DNA of 64,000 bases. It comes from Fulvivirga maritima. Its GTDB lineage: Bacteria; Bacteroidota; Bacteroidia; Cytophagales; Cyclobacteriaceae. The DNA lies in the NCBI RefSeq assembly GCF_021389955.1, contig NZ_CP089980.1, forward strand, positions 3,467,001 through 3,531,000. Reading direction: 5' to 3'. Of the stretch, positions 58,701-64,000 are shown piece by piece (positions within the stretch are counted from its first letter, which is position 1; each line of letters opens with the position of its first letter). The notes beneath the pieces are model-generated. The model did no database searches, had not been told where the DNA came from, and worked only from the letters and a program-made list of their open reading frames with translations. The translations under genes were made by a program, and so were the position numbers.

Positions 58701-60436
58701 AAGAAGCTATAGTTTATGAAAATCAAAGAGTGACATTTAAGGAATTAGATGCCATGGTTGATTTAATTGCCGGATTATGCGCCACACAAGTTGATGGTCG
58801 AAATAAAAAGATTGCCTTGTTATTTAATCCGTCAATAGAAATGATAGCGAGCATGCTAGGCGTAATGAAAGCAGGGCATGCCTACGTACCGTTGTCTCCG
58901 GATGCTCCTGTGGATAGAAATGAGTTTATTCTTTCTGATTCTGAGGCACAGATGTTACTTACACATGAGGCAGTAGGTATTTCAGAAATCGGTTATCCTA
59001 GCGATCAAATTGTCATGGTGGATCAAATTGAAAAATACCCTTATGACTCGGAAATATTTCAATCTGTTAGTCCGGCTGATTTAATGTATGTGATATATAC
59101 ATCTGGTACTACAGGTTATCCTAAAGGTGTGGAGGTTGAGCATGGGGGAATGGTTAATTACATACATTGGCGTATTGCTAATTTTGGTTTTACTCTGGAT
59201 GATGTCACTATGCAGGTGGTTTCATACCATTTTGATGGGTATGGAAGTAATTTATATTCCCTTTTACTGGCAGGAGGAAAAACAGTATTATTAAGTAATG
59301 AGAATCGATTGAACTCTAAAATGTTGATAAAGACTATAGAGGATGAAAATGTTTCATATATAGGAATGACTCCAGCTATCTTTGATGTATTACTTTCAGA
59401 GTTAAGTGTTCAGCGAGCACCTAGTCTGAGATTGGTAGTATTGGCAGGAGAAAGGGCTAGTCCAGAGTTAATCCAAAGAAGTAAAAGAGTACTTCCTAAA
59501 ACACAAATCAGCAATGAATACGGACCAACTGAAACTTCCGTTGGTGCGACCTGCAATAATCATCTAGATGAAAACAATACCTCAATCATAGGAAGACCTA
59601 TGGATAATACATCTATATATATATTAGATAATCATGGAGAATTGCTTCCGATAGGGGTGTATGGAGAATTATGTATTTCTGGGGTAGGTGTGGCCAGGGG
59701 CTACTTAAATAATAAGCAGCTAACAAAGGAGAAATTTGTCAATGATCCTTTTAAAAATGGCCAAAAAATGTATAAAACTGGTGACTTAGCTCGTTGGAAA
59801 CATACTGGTGAGGTCGAATTTTTGGGTAGAGTGGACAACCAGGTGAAAATTCGAGGTTTTAGAATAGAGCCTGAAGAAATTGAGACGCAGTTAAATCAAT
59901 ACGATGCAATAACTGATTCAGTAGTATTGGCCAAAGAAATATCGGGAGATAAATATCTGGTTGCATATTATGTTGCCGAAGAGGAAATTGATTCCTCAAG
60001 GCTTAGGTCTTTCTTATCGGATGAATTACCAGAATATATGATCCCCTCTTACTACGTACATATTTTGAAAATGCCAATAAGTATTAATGGGAAAACAGAT
60101 AGAAACGGATTGCCTTCTCCGGACCTTACGCCAAGAGAATACAAAGCACCCAGTACACAAGTAGAAATAAAATTAGTAGAAATATGGGCAAATGTACTGA
60201 GGAGAAGTGAGGATGAGATAAGTGTAGATACTAGTTTCTTCGAACTTGGGGGACATTCGCTCAAAGCCACTGTGCTCGCTAATAGAGTTTTTAGAGATTT
60301 AGATGTTGAAATTCCACTTCAGGAGATATTTGTTTCTAATACTATTGAGATAATGGCAGAGTACATAGAAAATGAAAAATGGGCCAAAAGTCAGCCCTCT
60401 GATGAAATTATGAATGATGAGATCATTCTAGACTAA
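46721..60436 (+). CDS. Hybrid NRPS-PKS: C-A-PCP-KS-AT-KR-ACP-C-A-PCP-C-A-PCP
   Basis: A 4571-residue synthetase (GTG start). C1 (HHILYDGWS, 147-155) is of the type that accepts a D-residue, fitting the upstream epimerase. A1 (YTSGSTG from 611) has code DITQLGVVWK, Gly-like; PCP1 Ser 997. The PKS module has KS (about 1060-1490; TACSTS with Cys 1218, HGTGT with His 1354, NIGHL with His 1392), AT (GHSIGE with Ser 1661; HAFHS at 1758, malonyl-type), KR (TGGMGKLG at 2172, Ser 2303, Tyr 2316 in YASAN) and ACP (Ser 2440). C2 has PHIITDG (catalytic His 2624 kept, first His replaced by Pro). A2 (code DILQMGMVWK, Gly) leads to PCP2 (Ser 3478). C3 has HHIITDG at 3658. A3 (code DGSGVAEVGK, not assignable) leads to PCP3 (Ser 4513). 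There is no DH, ER, methyltransferase or thioesterase. The tail ends EIMNDEIILD, an acidic docking-like peptide. Confidence 0.94.
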   Translation: MKDKLDKSNVSQILELTTVQRGMLFHFLNEADSNVYNVQISIDIDGNLDVNLLKEAFILVQKQNDALRSVFRWEKLSKPVQIILKDVLIDFTFKDISQENTELEREKLVQEVINDDLGIRFSLKSTPFRIQVIKLSERKHVMVITHHHILYDGWSTGILFDELFSFYRSLSGGHQKLSAKVSYSDVANQLKSELSDKARQFWSQYLEGYKVTSLFSAATNNEKSCEIEKVAITIPNEPLSHYSSTHRVTKASVIYAAYAIFLQKYHDVNDVTFGTTVSNRDNEINGHDQIIGNFINTLPIRIKNAEEKRLNELVKDVSKQLIDRAQYNNTSYFDIKKIHNVKPDRDLFDSVLIIENYPLNTDQIHGNHDLTLGIRSVYENTGIPLVITVFFNDSVDIELSYQTSQFTRDEVNFISTKLAMFIEAIIVGGNRGLKELSLLSENEKNELLIHFNDTQLIYNKQSTIVELFEEQVKATPDQIALVFGEQKLSYNELNGLANGLALDLRNKGVNPNDVVALYTSRSLELFIAQIAVLKSGGSYLPLDPEFPQERLEFMIADAGVSTIICTPDLETTRFKNNTEIDLIVVDSEEISSIGENLDLVNVNDDLAYVIYTSGSTGKPKGVMITHKSVHNYIESLSACVPFNLDTCIISVTTFSFDIFVTESLVPLAKGSTIVIADSDAQKDPHMLSKLITLNDVNLMQTTPSRYRMLANDEAIFKTIGNQLQNILVGGEAFPQDLLKFLQNHTQSQIFNVYGPTETTVWSSLINLTKSDAITIGRPIGNTQFYVLNKDLQLQPKGVVGELYIGGDGLAKGYYNNEELTQKTFIDNPFKQNEKLYKTGDMVRWCPDGLLEYVGRKDFQVKIRGYRIELGEIEGCLLNYSKIKQCAVVVNETDNRKQIVAYYVGDEMENLDELRAYLIKSLPSYMVPAYFISLDSLPMTPNGKLDKARLPLPEIQLRESHKVASNWVEKELLKIWKQLLGHNEISVDQNFFDVGGDSLHLITMSSRIKSIFDADISVTDLFKFTTISQLGKVINKGKEPIDQDKLQEVSSTSDALSKSCDIAIIGMAGRFPEAQDIYQFWENLRAGKESITKKNKKEGDSKIDAKGHLIDYDLFDASFFDYLPSEASKMDPQIRIFHECAWEALEHAGYNPFKYKGKIGLYGGASINPYFNLNLAGSDSDDWVEKWETMTYADKDFLCPRVSYKLNLKGPSVSVNTACSTSLVAVDTACQELISSKCSMALAGGVSISLHDNDGYTHQPGMILSNDGSCRAFDENSSGTVGGNGVGIVVLKRLEDALKDGDSIYAVIKGSATNNDGNEKIGFTAPSVEGQSSAIKQAIRKSNISSESISYVEAHGTGTVLGDPIEIAGLTKAFNTSKRQYCAVGSVKTNIGHLDAAAGIAGLIKATMSLYYKELVPSLHYNNPNPNIDFAHSPFYVSSDLKQWEKSEFPRRAGVSSFGIGGTNAHVILEEPPEVEESSTSREFHLLSFSAKSEESLKNNIFKLSDYLKRNQNISLADVAYTLNKGRAHFPLRVSISAEETSQISEILRELSSDVSMLLSSNRKDEIVFMFSGQGSQYLGMCSDLYTKEEYFKTTVDLCLNIAHELCSKDFGKVLFNKDTEEGNALVNQTEFAQPVLFIIEYALAKLLIRWGIVPSSMIGHSIGEITAACVSGVFTLRDALKLVIKRGEIMQAADPGDMLSISIGQEELMPLVGNAEISIAAINSPSHCVVSGTSEAIENFKDLIEQKEYSCRIIPTSHAFHSYMMDDILESFKASLKDIKFHQPQIPVISNLTGDIADEVLLTNPDYWVRHIRETVHFSSGVMKLMESGKKLFVEVGPGNVLSTFTRSHNDSEGNHTVINLVKHPRKVGDDQQYLLAKVGKIWENGFDINWGAFYGTEKRRRISLPAYSFDRSKFPDRLNQIPQENVRPVRSKNLNDWFYIPGWKSTYFRSEEKKQAGVNIIYGDYNHVYSSIETRLKLESIPFVSVIKGEGYAKISDHQYMVNPDHKDDFLKLFKDLNALNFKFNQILYNGTLDDPDLNNEYNNHHYLFYSLLHFVKVAKKGGILNNIRLVLITNDVYNVLGNETVNIASSAISALANVCAQEYGLTKCHIDLSMKSLDENYDQLVNLITSNCISPTLAVRNGLIWERDFQQIDVKLDASQFKPNGIYLITGGMGKLGYILSEYLIKKYDASVVLIGRTAKQEVADKIARLNSGAKKVIYCQADVTNVKDLENVVCETSNIFGEITGVIHAAGTLNGSSIDIIDNLSDQAYMQQFQTKQGGLHSIHQVFGARNLDFCLAISSISAILGGVRLGAYASANMAMDQYLLSLKKRDWQSLNLDGLSFDDASGEGLNTEELIDVIEAVLTLKNVPQLTVSVGDLDKRISEWLVKDLITLENNDGTDSSFGYNIEDELRKLWKEYFGVEEITSHDDFFELGGDSLKVITMIGRIHKKFKVQLSIGEFFQNSALKDLSDLIVTYSSNNSTIDNIISIAPAKHSYQLSSVQKRLYFLQDFAPNSTAYNMPLALRLKGEIDREKLKIAFIQLIERHEPLRTSFEILDDQPSQIIMMDFDFDIECFDTSDKDVETIISRFIRPFTLKEAPQIRVGLIEKSKYDHIMVVDMPHIITDGISKSVLIQDFMSLYNKEPLEELRIHYKDYAEWQQDSSYKDELIGQGDFWRLEFDDELEPLNIPTDFERPPIKNFEGAIKKFELDETTTLDLKALAEDNDSTLFIILLSCYYIFLGKLSGENDLVIGTPVSGRTSSELERMVGMFINTLPLRNTILSTEKFSDFLARVKNRTIECFDNQIYPFENLLEDLDLDRDLSRNPLFDVFFSYENFERSKLKIPGLEITPFDDNHIVSKFDLTLTAFEENQTLSLHFEYSTKLFNSTTIEKFVDYYKSIIKVVLGDNNIRISDISLITDSEKETILNAFNNTAGVIDETLTISNAFEETVANNGDDVALTYKGRNFTFNDFNSRSNQIAHAILEYQLPYGSRIGILLPRTENLLISIMGVLKAGCAYVPIDPDFPEERVDYIIKDSDVSLMLVDNNEQLIIDKKSIECLNVASEHIKLQKIHNLGIQISSSELAYMIYTSGSTGRPKGVMIEHLNVLNFIEGITSIIDFSARSRFLCLTTVSFDIFVLESILPLIKGYQVILASKDDQKDPDSLCRIIKSTELNVMQITPSHLKMLLSSAEVGEALNSLEIIMVGGESFPVSLLKVLQSYKKLKIYNMYGPTETTVWSSVQELTKAASIDIGFPILNTSMIVIGDDGQLQPIGVPGELYIGGLGVGRGYWGREDLTSEKYVINPAGIKGRFYKTGDLVKWLPNGAIQYLGRIDNQVKIRGYRIELGEIERNLLTYEEISEVVVFAHGPKEDKLLVAYYVSPYLLEAKILKDHLSVQLPNYMIPSYFMHLTDLPLTPNGKIDRKALPKPELTSISEYMAPTSEMEQVVISLWADVLNINIDSIGITDSFFDLGGHSLLASILSNKISKELSLTLPLREVFKLQDVRSQADYLSLREKKKFTSINKSVEKAYYPVSSSQKRLFILNQLDKQSVAYNMPYTVRLKGRLERDKFDQAFSKLVKRHESLRTTFHLKDDEAVQKVEDDHIFKVAYYECEERDVNQKIEKLIAPFDLGVWPLLRAVVYTFRPDSHILVVDMHHIITDGLSQQILLKDFIKIYNQESLPPLQLDYKDYSEWQQSSTQKDKLLIHQDYWKAEFEGEILSLELPYDFARPVARSSNGGRLDAVLDKTLTCELNNLSKREGVSKFILLLCIYYVMLSKLSSQEDIVIGTPVSGREHADLDAVIGLFVNTLPLRNFVNGNKSFKDFVLEVKERFLLSHEHQSYPYEYLIDDLKADRVGNRNPLFDVMFVFQQDNDPDVELSGIQMTPYKCDFKVAKFDLTLIAQETSEGVQISIEYSRDLFLPETIQRFINYYHRIAATVVADVQQTLSDIQIISDNERRELINEFNNTEVPYPKGETIISLFQKQVVDYPNQEAIVYENQRVTFKELDAMVDLIAGLCATQVDGRNKKIALLFNPSIEMIASMLGVMKAGHAYVPLSPDAPVDRNEFILSDSEAQMLLTHEAVGISEIGYPSDQIVMVDQIEKYPYDSEIFQSVSPADLMYVIYTSGTTGYPKGVEVEHGGMVNYIHWRIANFGFTLDDVTMQVVSYHFDGYGSNLYSLLLAGGKTVLLSNENRLNSKMLIKTIEDENVSYIGMTPAIFDVLLSELSVQRAPSLRLVVLAGERASPELIQRSKRVLPKTQISNEYGPTETSVGATCNNHLDENNTSIIGRPMDNTSIYILDNHGELLPIGVYGELCISGVGVARGYLNNKQLTKEKFVNDPFKNGQKMYKTGDLARWKHTGEVEFLGRVDNQVKIRGFRIEPEEIETQLNQYDAITDSVVLAKEISGDKYLVAYYVAEEEIDSSRLRSFLSDELPEYMIPSYYVHILKMPISINGKTDRNGLPSPDLTPREYKAPSTQVEIKLVEIWANVLRRSEDEISVDTSFFELGGHSLKATVLANRVFRDLDVEIPLQEIFVSNTIEIMAEYIENEKWAKSQPSDEIMNDEIILD

Positions 60437-60453
60437 GATTAAACATTGTTATA

Positions 60454-63400
60454 ATGAGTATAATCACCCAGCTAAGGAAGCTTAAGGTTAATATTTCTCT
60501 TATTGATGGTAAGTTGAAAGTTAATGCTCCACAAGGAGTGCTAACTAAACGGCTATTGCAAGAAATAAAGGAGAATAAATCACAGCTGATAAACTATTTG
60601 GAAGAAGTGGCTGGTAAAAGAAGCTTTGTGAACATTGAAAGAGCTGCAGATAAAAAATACTATCAATTATCATCAGCCCAACGGAGACTTTATTTTCTTT
60701 ATGAACTTGATCGTCTGTCTACAGTATACAATCTTCCACAGACAATTAAATTAAATGGCTTTTTAGATAGGGATAAACTTCAAAATACGTTTGAGATACT
60801 TATTGATAGACACGAAAGTTTGAGGACCTCTTTTGTATTAATAGAAAATGAACCACTACAAAAAATTAATGATCATACAGATTTTAAAATAGAATATCTA
60901 CAATGTACTGATGATCAAGCTAGATCCATGATGCACAATGTGATCAGGCCTTTTGAGTTAGATAAGGCTCCATTGTTCAGAGCAGCTATTATAAGTACTT
61001 CATTAGAGGAACACTGGCTTATAGTGGATATGCATCATATTATTACAGATGGAGTTTCTCAAGCCGTGTTAATTGAAGACTTCATGAAGATATACACTGG
61101 TGCTAGCTTGTCTGCTCTCAATTTGACATATAAAGATTATGCTGAATGGCAAAATGGTTCTGGAAATCATGAGGAAATTATTAAACAGAAATCATTTTGG
61201 AAAGAACAATTTTCTAGTCTTCCGGCAGTCTTAAATCTGCCATGCGATCATAAACGGCCTGTAACTAGAAACTTTGAAGGAGCAACTATAAATTTTGACT
61301 TAAGTGCTGCCGAAGTCATTTTATTGAAAAAGCTTGCAGATGAAGAAGGAGCTACACTGTTCATGGTAGTGCTATCAATATTCAATGTATTTTTAAGTAA
61401 ATTATGCAGTCAGAACGATATTGTGGTGGGAACTACTGCCTCAGGTAGAGTGCATGCTGATTTGGAGCCGTTGATAGGAATGTTTGTTAATACGCTGGCC
61501 TTAAGAAATTATACTGATCCATCTAAGACATTTAAGGATTTTCTTCGTTCTGTAAAAGAGACAGCGCAACATTGCTTCACCAATCAATCTTACCAATTTG
61601 AGGAATTGATAGATGATTTAAAGGTATCCAGAGATACAAGTAGAAATCCTCTATTCGATGTAGTTTTAGTATACCAAAATTTTAATCAATCTACCTTAGA
61701 AATACCTAATTTATCACTCTCTCCACAAGGTGTGGAAAGTGATACAGCAAAATTTGATCTAACACTGTCGGTTACTGAGTCTAAGGAAGATCTCTTTTTC
61801 AGCTTTGAATATTCTACATACCTATTCGAAACGAAAACCATTGAGAGGTTTATTTCATATTTTAAGAGGGTAGTATCTGTAATTTCTGAAAATGTAGATA
61901 GTATTCTTGGAAAGATTGAGATTTTAGATGAGAATGAAAAACATCGCCTCCTTGAAGAGTTTAATCATGCAGAGCTCACTTATGATAAGAGAGAAAGTGT
62001 TATATCCATGTTTGAAAAACAGGTTAGGAATAGTCCTGATAGTATAGCGGTTCAGTATGGAGAACAAAGTATTTCCTACAAGGAACTAAATAATAAAGCT
62101 AATGTTATAGTCCATCATTTATCAAATATTTGCAGGCGCGATGGTGAAAAACGTATAGCACTTCTGTTTCGGCCCACCATTGATTTAATTGCCTCTATGC
62201 TGGCTATAGTTAAAGTGGGATGTGCATATATAAACTTGTCGCCCGAGGAGTCAGTTGAAAGAAATAAGTTGAAATTCTTTGACAGTAAGGCTCAAGTTCT
62301 TTTATATCAGCAAGATTTGAGTTCAGAACATGAAACATTTTTGGCATCAATTCCTGCTGAGAGAAGTTTCTCTATTGATAAAGATAATGAGGAGAATCCT
62401 CCTGAGTTTAAAGGAGAAGCGAAGCCTGATGATCCAATTTATATCATTTATACGTCAGGAACTACTGGTAGGCCTAAAGGAGTGGAGGTTTTGAATAAAG
62501 GAATTTTGAACATGGTTCACAACTTTCATAAGCAATTTGGCGTTTACCCCGGAACTGTTCTTAGTCAGGTGGCGAATCTTCTATTTGATGCTTCCGCCTT
62601 TGAAATCTGGCCGGCGTTAGCCTTGGGAGGAACATTGAAGATAGCTCCTGCAGAAGTTCGGCTGGACCCCTCTTTAATGAAGCACTGGTTAGTGAATAAT
62701 AAAGTGGAAATCACTTATCAGCCAACAGCTATTGCTGAATACCTACTAAGGGATGAGTGGACAGCTGTGCAAAATTTACGTGTTCTAAATATTGCAGGAG
62801 ATAGACTTAAATACAAAGAAGACAAAAATCTCCCTTTTGAAGTATTCAATCTATATGGGCCTACAGAAGACTCTATATGGACAACTTTATGTAAGTGGCC
62901 ATATAAGAGTGAGAACTATAGTATAGGTAAGCCTATTGCAAATAAAAAAATCAGAATTTTAGGCTCTAATGATGAATTGCTTCCTATTGGTGTTTCAGGT
63001 GAGATTTGTGTGTCTGGTATTGGCGTGGCTAAAGGATATTTAAATAGCGTAGAATTAAACGATAGAAAATTTGTTCCTGACCCATTTGATGACCAATTGA
63101 GGATGTATAGAACAGGAGATTTAGGGAAATGGTTAAATGATGGACATTTAGAGTTTTTAGGAAGAATTGATAGGCAGGTGAAAATTAGAGGTTATAGAAT
63201 AGAGCTTGATGAGATAGAGAAACAATTGTCTCAATATGATGGGATAAAAGAATGCGCAGTCATAGATGCAGACAGGGCAGATCAAAAATATATATTGGCT
63301 TATTATGTAGCTGAAGGTGATATAGTATCAAAAATGCTTAGAGATTATTTAGCTCAGTTACTTCCTGAATACATGATTCCTGCATATTTCATTCATATGG

Positions 63401-63810
63401 ATAAGTTGCCAATAACATCTAACGGCAAATTGGATAGGAATATCCTACCAGAGCCTGGTATTACTGATTCTGAGGCTTATATGGCAGCTTCTAACGATGT
63501 AGAAGTCAAGTTGGTCGAAATATGGGCGGAAATTCTGGATCTTAATACTGAAAAGGTCAGTGTTAATACAAATTTCTTTGAATTAGGAGGTAACTCAATT
63601 AAAATCATTGAGCTCAAGAATAAAGTGAATGAATATTTCAACTGTGACTTTTCTATAGCATCTCTCTTTAGATTAACTACGGTGGCTAAGATGGCAGACG
63701 ATATCCTGAATGGCGATGTTGGGATGAATGAGCTGGCCAAAAACATTGAAGATGAACTTTCTGAAGCCGAAAGTAACATTGATTTATTTAATGAGATAGA
63801 AGGTTTTTAA
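60454..63810 (+). CDS. NRPS: TubC docking-C-A-PCP
   Basis: A 1118-residue single-module synthetase. Residues 1-55 form a TubC-type docking domain (ITQLRKLKVNISLIDGKL, then VLTKRLLQEIKENKSQLI), which receives the preceding protein. The C domain (about 65-500) has HHIITDG at 194-200. The A domain (about 515-960; YTSGTTGRPKG from 666) has an unusual core, LLFDASAFEIWPAL, and an approximate code DAFYNALIWK that I cannot assign. The PCP is LGGNSIKI (Ser 1048). The C-terminus (about 1090-1118) is acidic (EDELSEAESNIDLFNEIEGF), probably for docking onto the PKS encoded next. The gene starts 17 nt after the previous stop and has no thioesterase, so the chain is passed on. Confidence 0.93.
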   Translation: MSIITQLRKLKVNISLIDGKLKVNAPQGVLTKRLLQEIKENKSQLINYLEEVAGKRSFVNIERAADKKYYQLSSAQRRLYFLYELDRLSTVYNLPQTIKLNGFLDRDKLQNTFEILIDRHESLRTSFVLIENEPLQKINDHTDFKIEYLQCTDDQARSMMHNVIRPFELDKAPLFRAAIISTSLEEHWLIVDMHHIITDGVSQAVLIEDFMKIYTGASLSALNLTYKDYAEWQNGSGNHEEIIKQKSFWKEQFSSLPAVLNLPCDHKRPVTRNFEGATINFDLSAAEVILLKKLADEEGATLFMVVLSIFNVFLSKLCSQNDIVVGTTASGRVHADLEPLIGMFVNTLALRNYTDPSKTFKDFLRSVKETAQHCFTNQSYQFEELIDDLKVSRDTSRNPLFDVVLVYQNFNQSTLEIPNLSLSPQGVESDTAKFDLTLSVTESKEDLFFSFEYSTYLFETKTIERFISYFKRVVSVISENVDSILGKIEILDENEKHRLLEEFNHAELTYDKRESVISMFEKQVRNSPDSIAVQYGEQSISYKELNNKANVIVHHLSNICRRDGEKRIALLFRPTIDLIASMLAIVKVGCAYINLSPEESVERNKLKFFDSKAQVLLYQQDLSSEHETFLASIPAERSFSIDKDNEENPPEFKGEAKPDDPIYIIYTSGTTGRPKGVEVLNKGILNMVHNFHKQFGVYPGTVLSQVANLLFDASAFEIWPALALGGTLKIAPAEVRLDPSLMKHWLVNNKVEITYQPTAIAEYLLRDEWTAVQNLRVLNIAGDRLKYKEDKNLPFEVFNLYGPTEDSIWTTLCKWPYKSENYSIGKPIANKKIRILGSNDELLPIGVSGEICVSGIGVAKGYLNSVELNDRKFVPDPFDDQLRMYRTGDLGKWLNDGHLEFLGRIDRQVKIRGYRIELDEIEKQLSQYDGIKECAVIDADRADQKYILAYYVAEGDIVSKMLRDYLAQLLPEYMIPAYFIHMDKLPITSNGKLDRNILPEPGITDSEAYMAASNDVEVKLVEIWAEILDLNTEKVSVNTNFFELGGNSIKIIELKNKVNEYFNCDFSIASLFRLTTVAKMADDILNGDVGMNELAKNIEDELSEAESNIDLFNEIEGF

Positions 63811-63848
63811 TAGGACTTGAACATTCTTTTAGATTAGACTTAGTATTT

Positions 63849-64000
63849 ATGGCGCAATACACGGGATTAGAGATAGCAGTAATAGGAATGTCCGGGAGAT
63901 TTCCTGGGGCAGAAAACATTAATGATTTTTGGTTCAACTTAAAAAATGGAGTTGAGTCAGTTTCCTTTTTTACAGATGAGGAACTGAGAGAAGCTGGAGA
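63849..64000 (+). CDS. Start of a type I PKS (ketosynthase), truncated by the window
   Basis: Only the first 50 codons are visible. They read MAQYTGLEIAVIGMSGRF, then PGAENINDFW and VESVSFFTDEELREAG, the unmistakable start of a type I ketosynthase domain. The gene begins 38 nt after the preceding NRPS. The substrate should be the peptidyl chain from the NRPS PCP, so this is an NRPS-to-PKS junction. The rest lies outside the window. Confidence 0.88.
   Translation, partial: MAQYTGLEIAVIGMSGRFPGAENINDFWFNLKNGVESVSFFTDEELREAG

Larger units (their letters stand above)
37587..64000 (+). other. Hybrid NRPS-PKS lipopeptide biosynthetic cluster (incomplete)
   Basis: Six plus-strand coding regions form one assembly line: FAAL-ACP-C-A-PCP-E, small membrane ORF, FtsX-type permease, C-A-PCP-KS-AT-KR-ACP-C-A-PCP-C-A-PCP, docking-C-A-PCP, then a KS that runs off the window. 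Gaps are 50-75 bp around the permease gene and 17 and 38 bp after the two following synthetases, so one transcript is likely. Order agrees with collinear use. No thioesterase, reductase, phosphopantetheinyl transferase or regulator is seen inside the window. The first module should yield a fatty acyl-D-Asn. Confidence 0.92.

Noticed and set aside
38000-60300. Several 60-95-codon ORFs antisense or out of frame within the NRPS genes
   Set aside because: They fall in regions with continuous conserved synthetase motifs on the plus strand and show no features of their own.
37587-64000. Siderophore cluster
   Set aside because: No cyclisation domain, aryl-acid loading, hydroxylase or TonB-type receptor was seen. 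The FAAL start and D-Asn point to a lipopeptide or prodrug-type product instead.

Overview
The window looks like a chromosomal segment of a Bacteroidota bacterium, most likely a marine or soil member of the Cytophagales (Fulvivirga- or Flammeovirga-like; genus not provable from sequence alone). The evidence is: type IX secretion C-terminal sorting domains on two proteins, GSCFA and DUF6048/DUF6452-type proteins, a fused RibBA, an Mrp homologue without the C-terminal CxxC, very few Shine-Dalgarno sites, and Bacteroidota-type promoters (TTG, 19-21 bp, TAnnTTTG) in front of dnaG, gap and the tRNA cluster. Base composition is AT-rich throughout.

Layout. 1-4016: a GH3 beta-glucosidase lipoprotein and two exported proteins of unknown role. 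4266-5972: a complete insertion sequence with inverted repeats, a 5-bp target duplication and a terminator inside each end. 6108-14780 (minus strand): a gene string mrp, nfu-like, M43 metalloprotease (T9SS cargo), ddl, PASTA protein, T9SS cargo and rhodanese. 14933-20326 (plus strand): dnaG, a LOG-family phosphoribohydrolase, ribBA, an exported protein and surE. 20327-20741: gene-free, with two large hairpins and a terminator. 20742-31554 (minus strand): housekeeping and envelope genes (DUF6048, DUF6452, priA, a DUF255 thioredoxin-like lipoprotein, GSCFA, YdeI-like, OmpA-like, SnoaL-like, TerB-like, DnaJ-TPR). 31830-35646: an EamA transporter, a YebC-family protein, gap, three near-tandem tRNA-Glu genes and greB. 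35785-37302: an orphan protein and a ParB-like DNA-binding protein.

From 37587 to the end of the window runs a large hybrid NRPS-PKS biosynthetic cluster, which continues beyond the window. In order it reads: FAAL-ACP-C-A(Asn)-PCP-E; a small membrane ORF; a MacB/FtsX-type permease; C-A(Gly-like)-PCP-KS-AT(malonyl)-KR-ACP-C-A(Gly)-PCP-C-A(?)-PCP; TubC docking-C-A(?)-PCP; and the start of another KS. Inferred product: a fatty acyl chain is activated as its adenylate, joined to Asn that is epimerised to D-Asn, then to a Gly-like residue extended by malonate and reduced (a 4-amino-3-hydroxybutanoyl-type unit if the residue is Gly), then Gly and two residues whose codes I cannot read, then further ketide extension. 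An N-acyl-D-Asn start is also the hallmark of prodrug-type non-ribosomal metabolites (colibactin, zwittermicin, xenocoumacin), so this cluster is the most interesting part of the window. No thioesterase or D-Asn peptidase is visible here; both would have to lie downstream.

Domain borders and specificity codes were read by eye from the translations. No database search was run.
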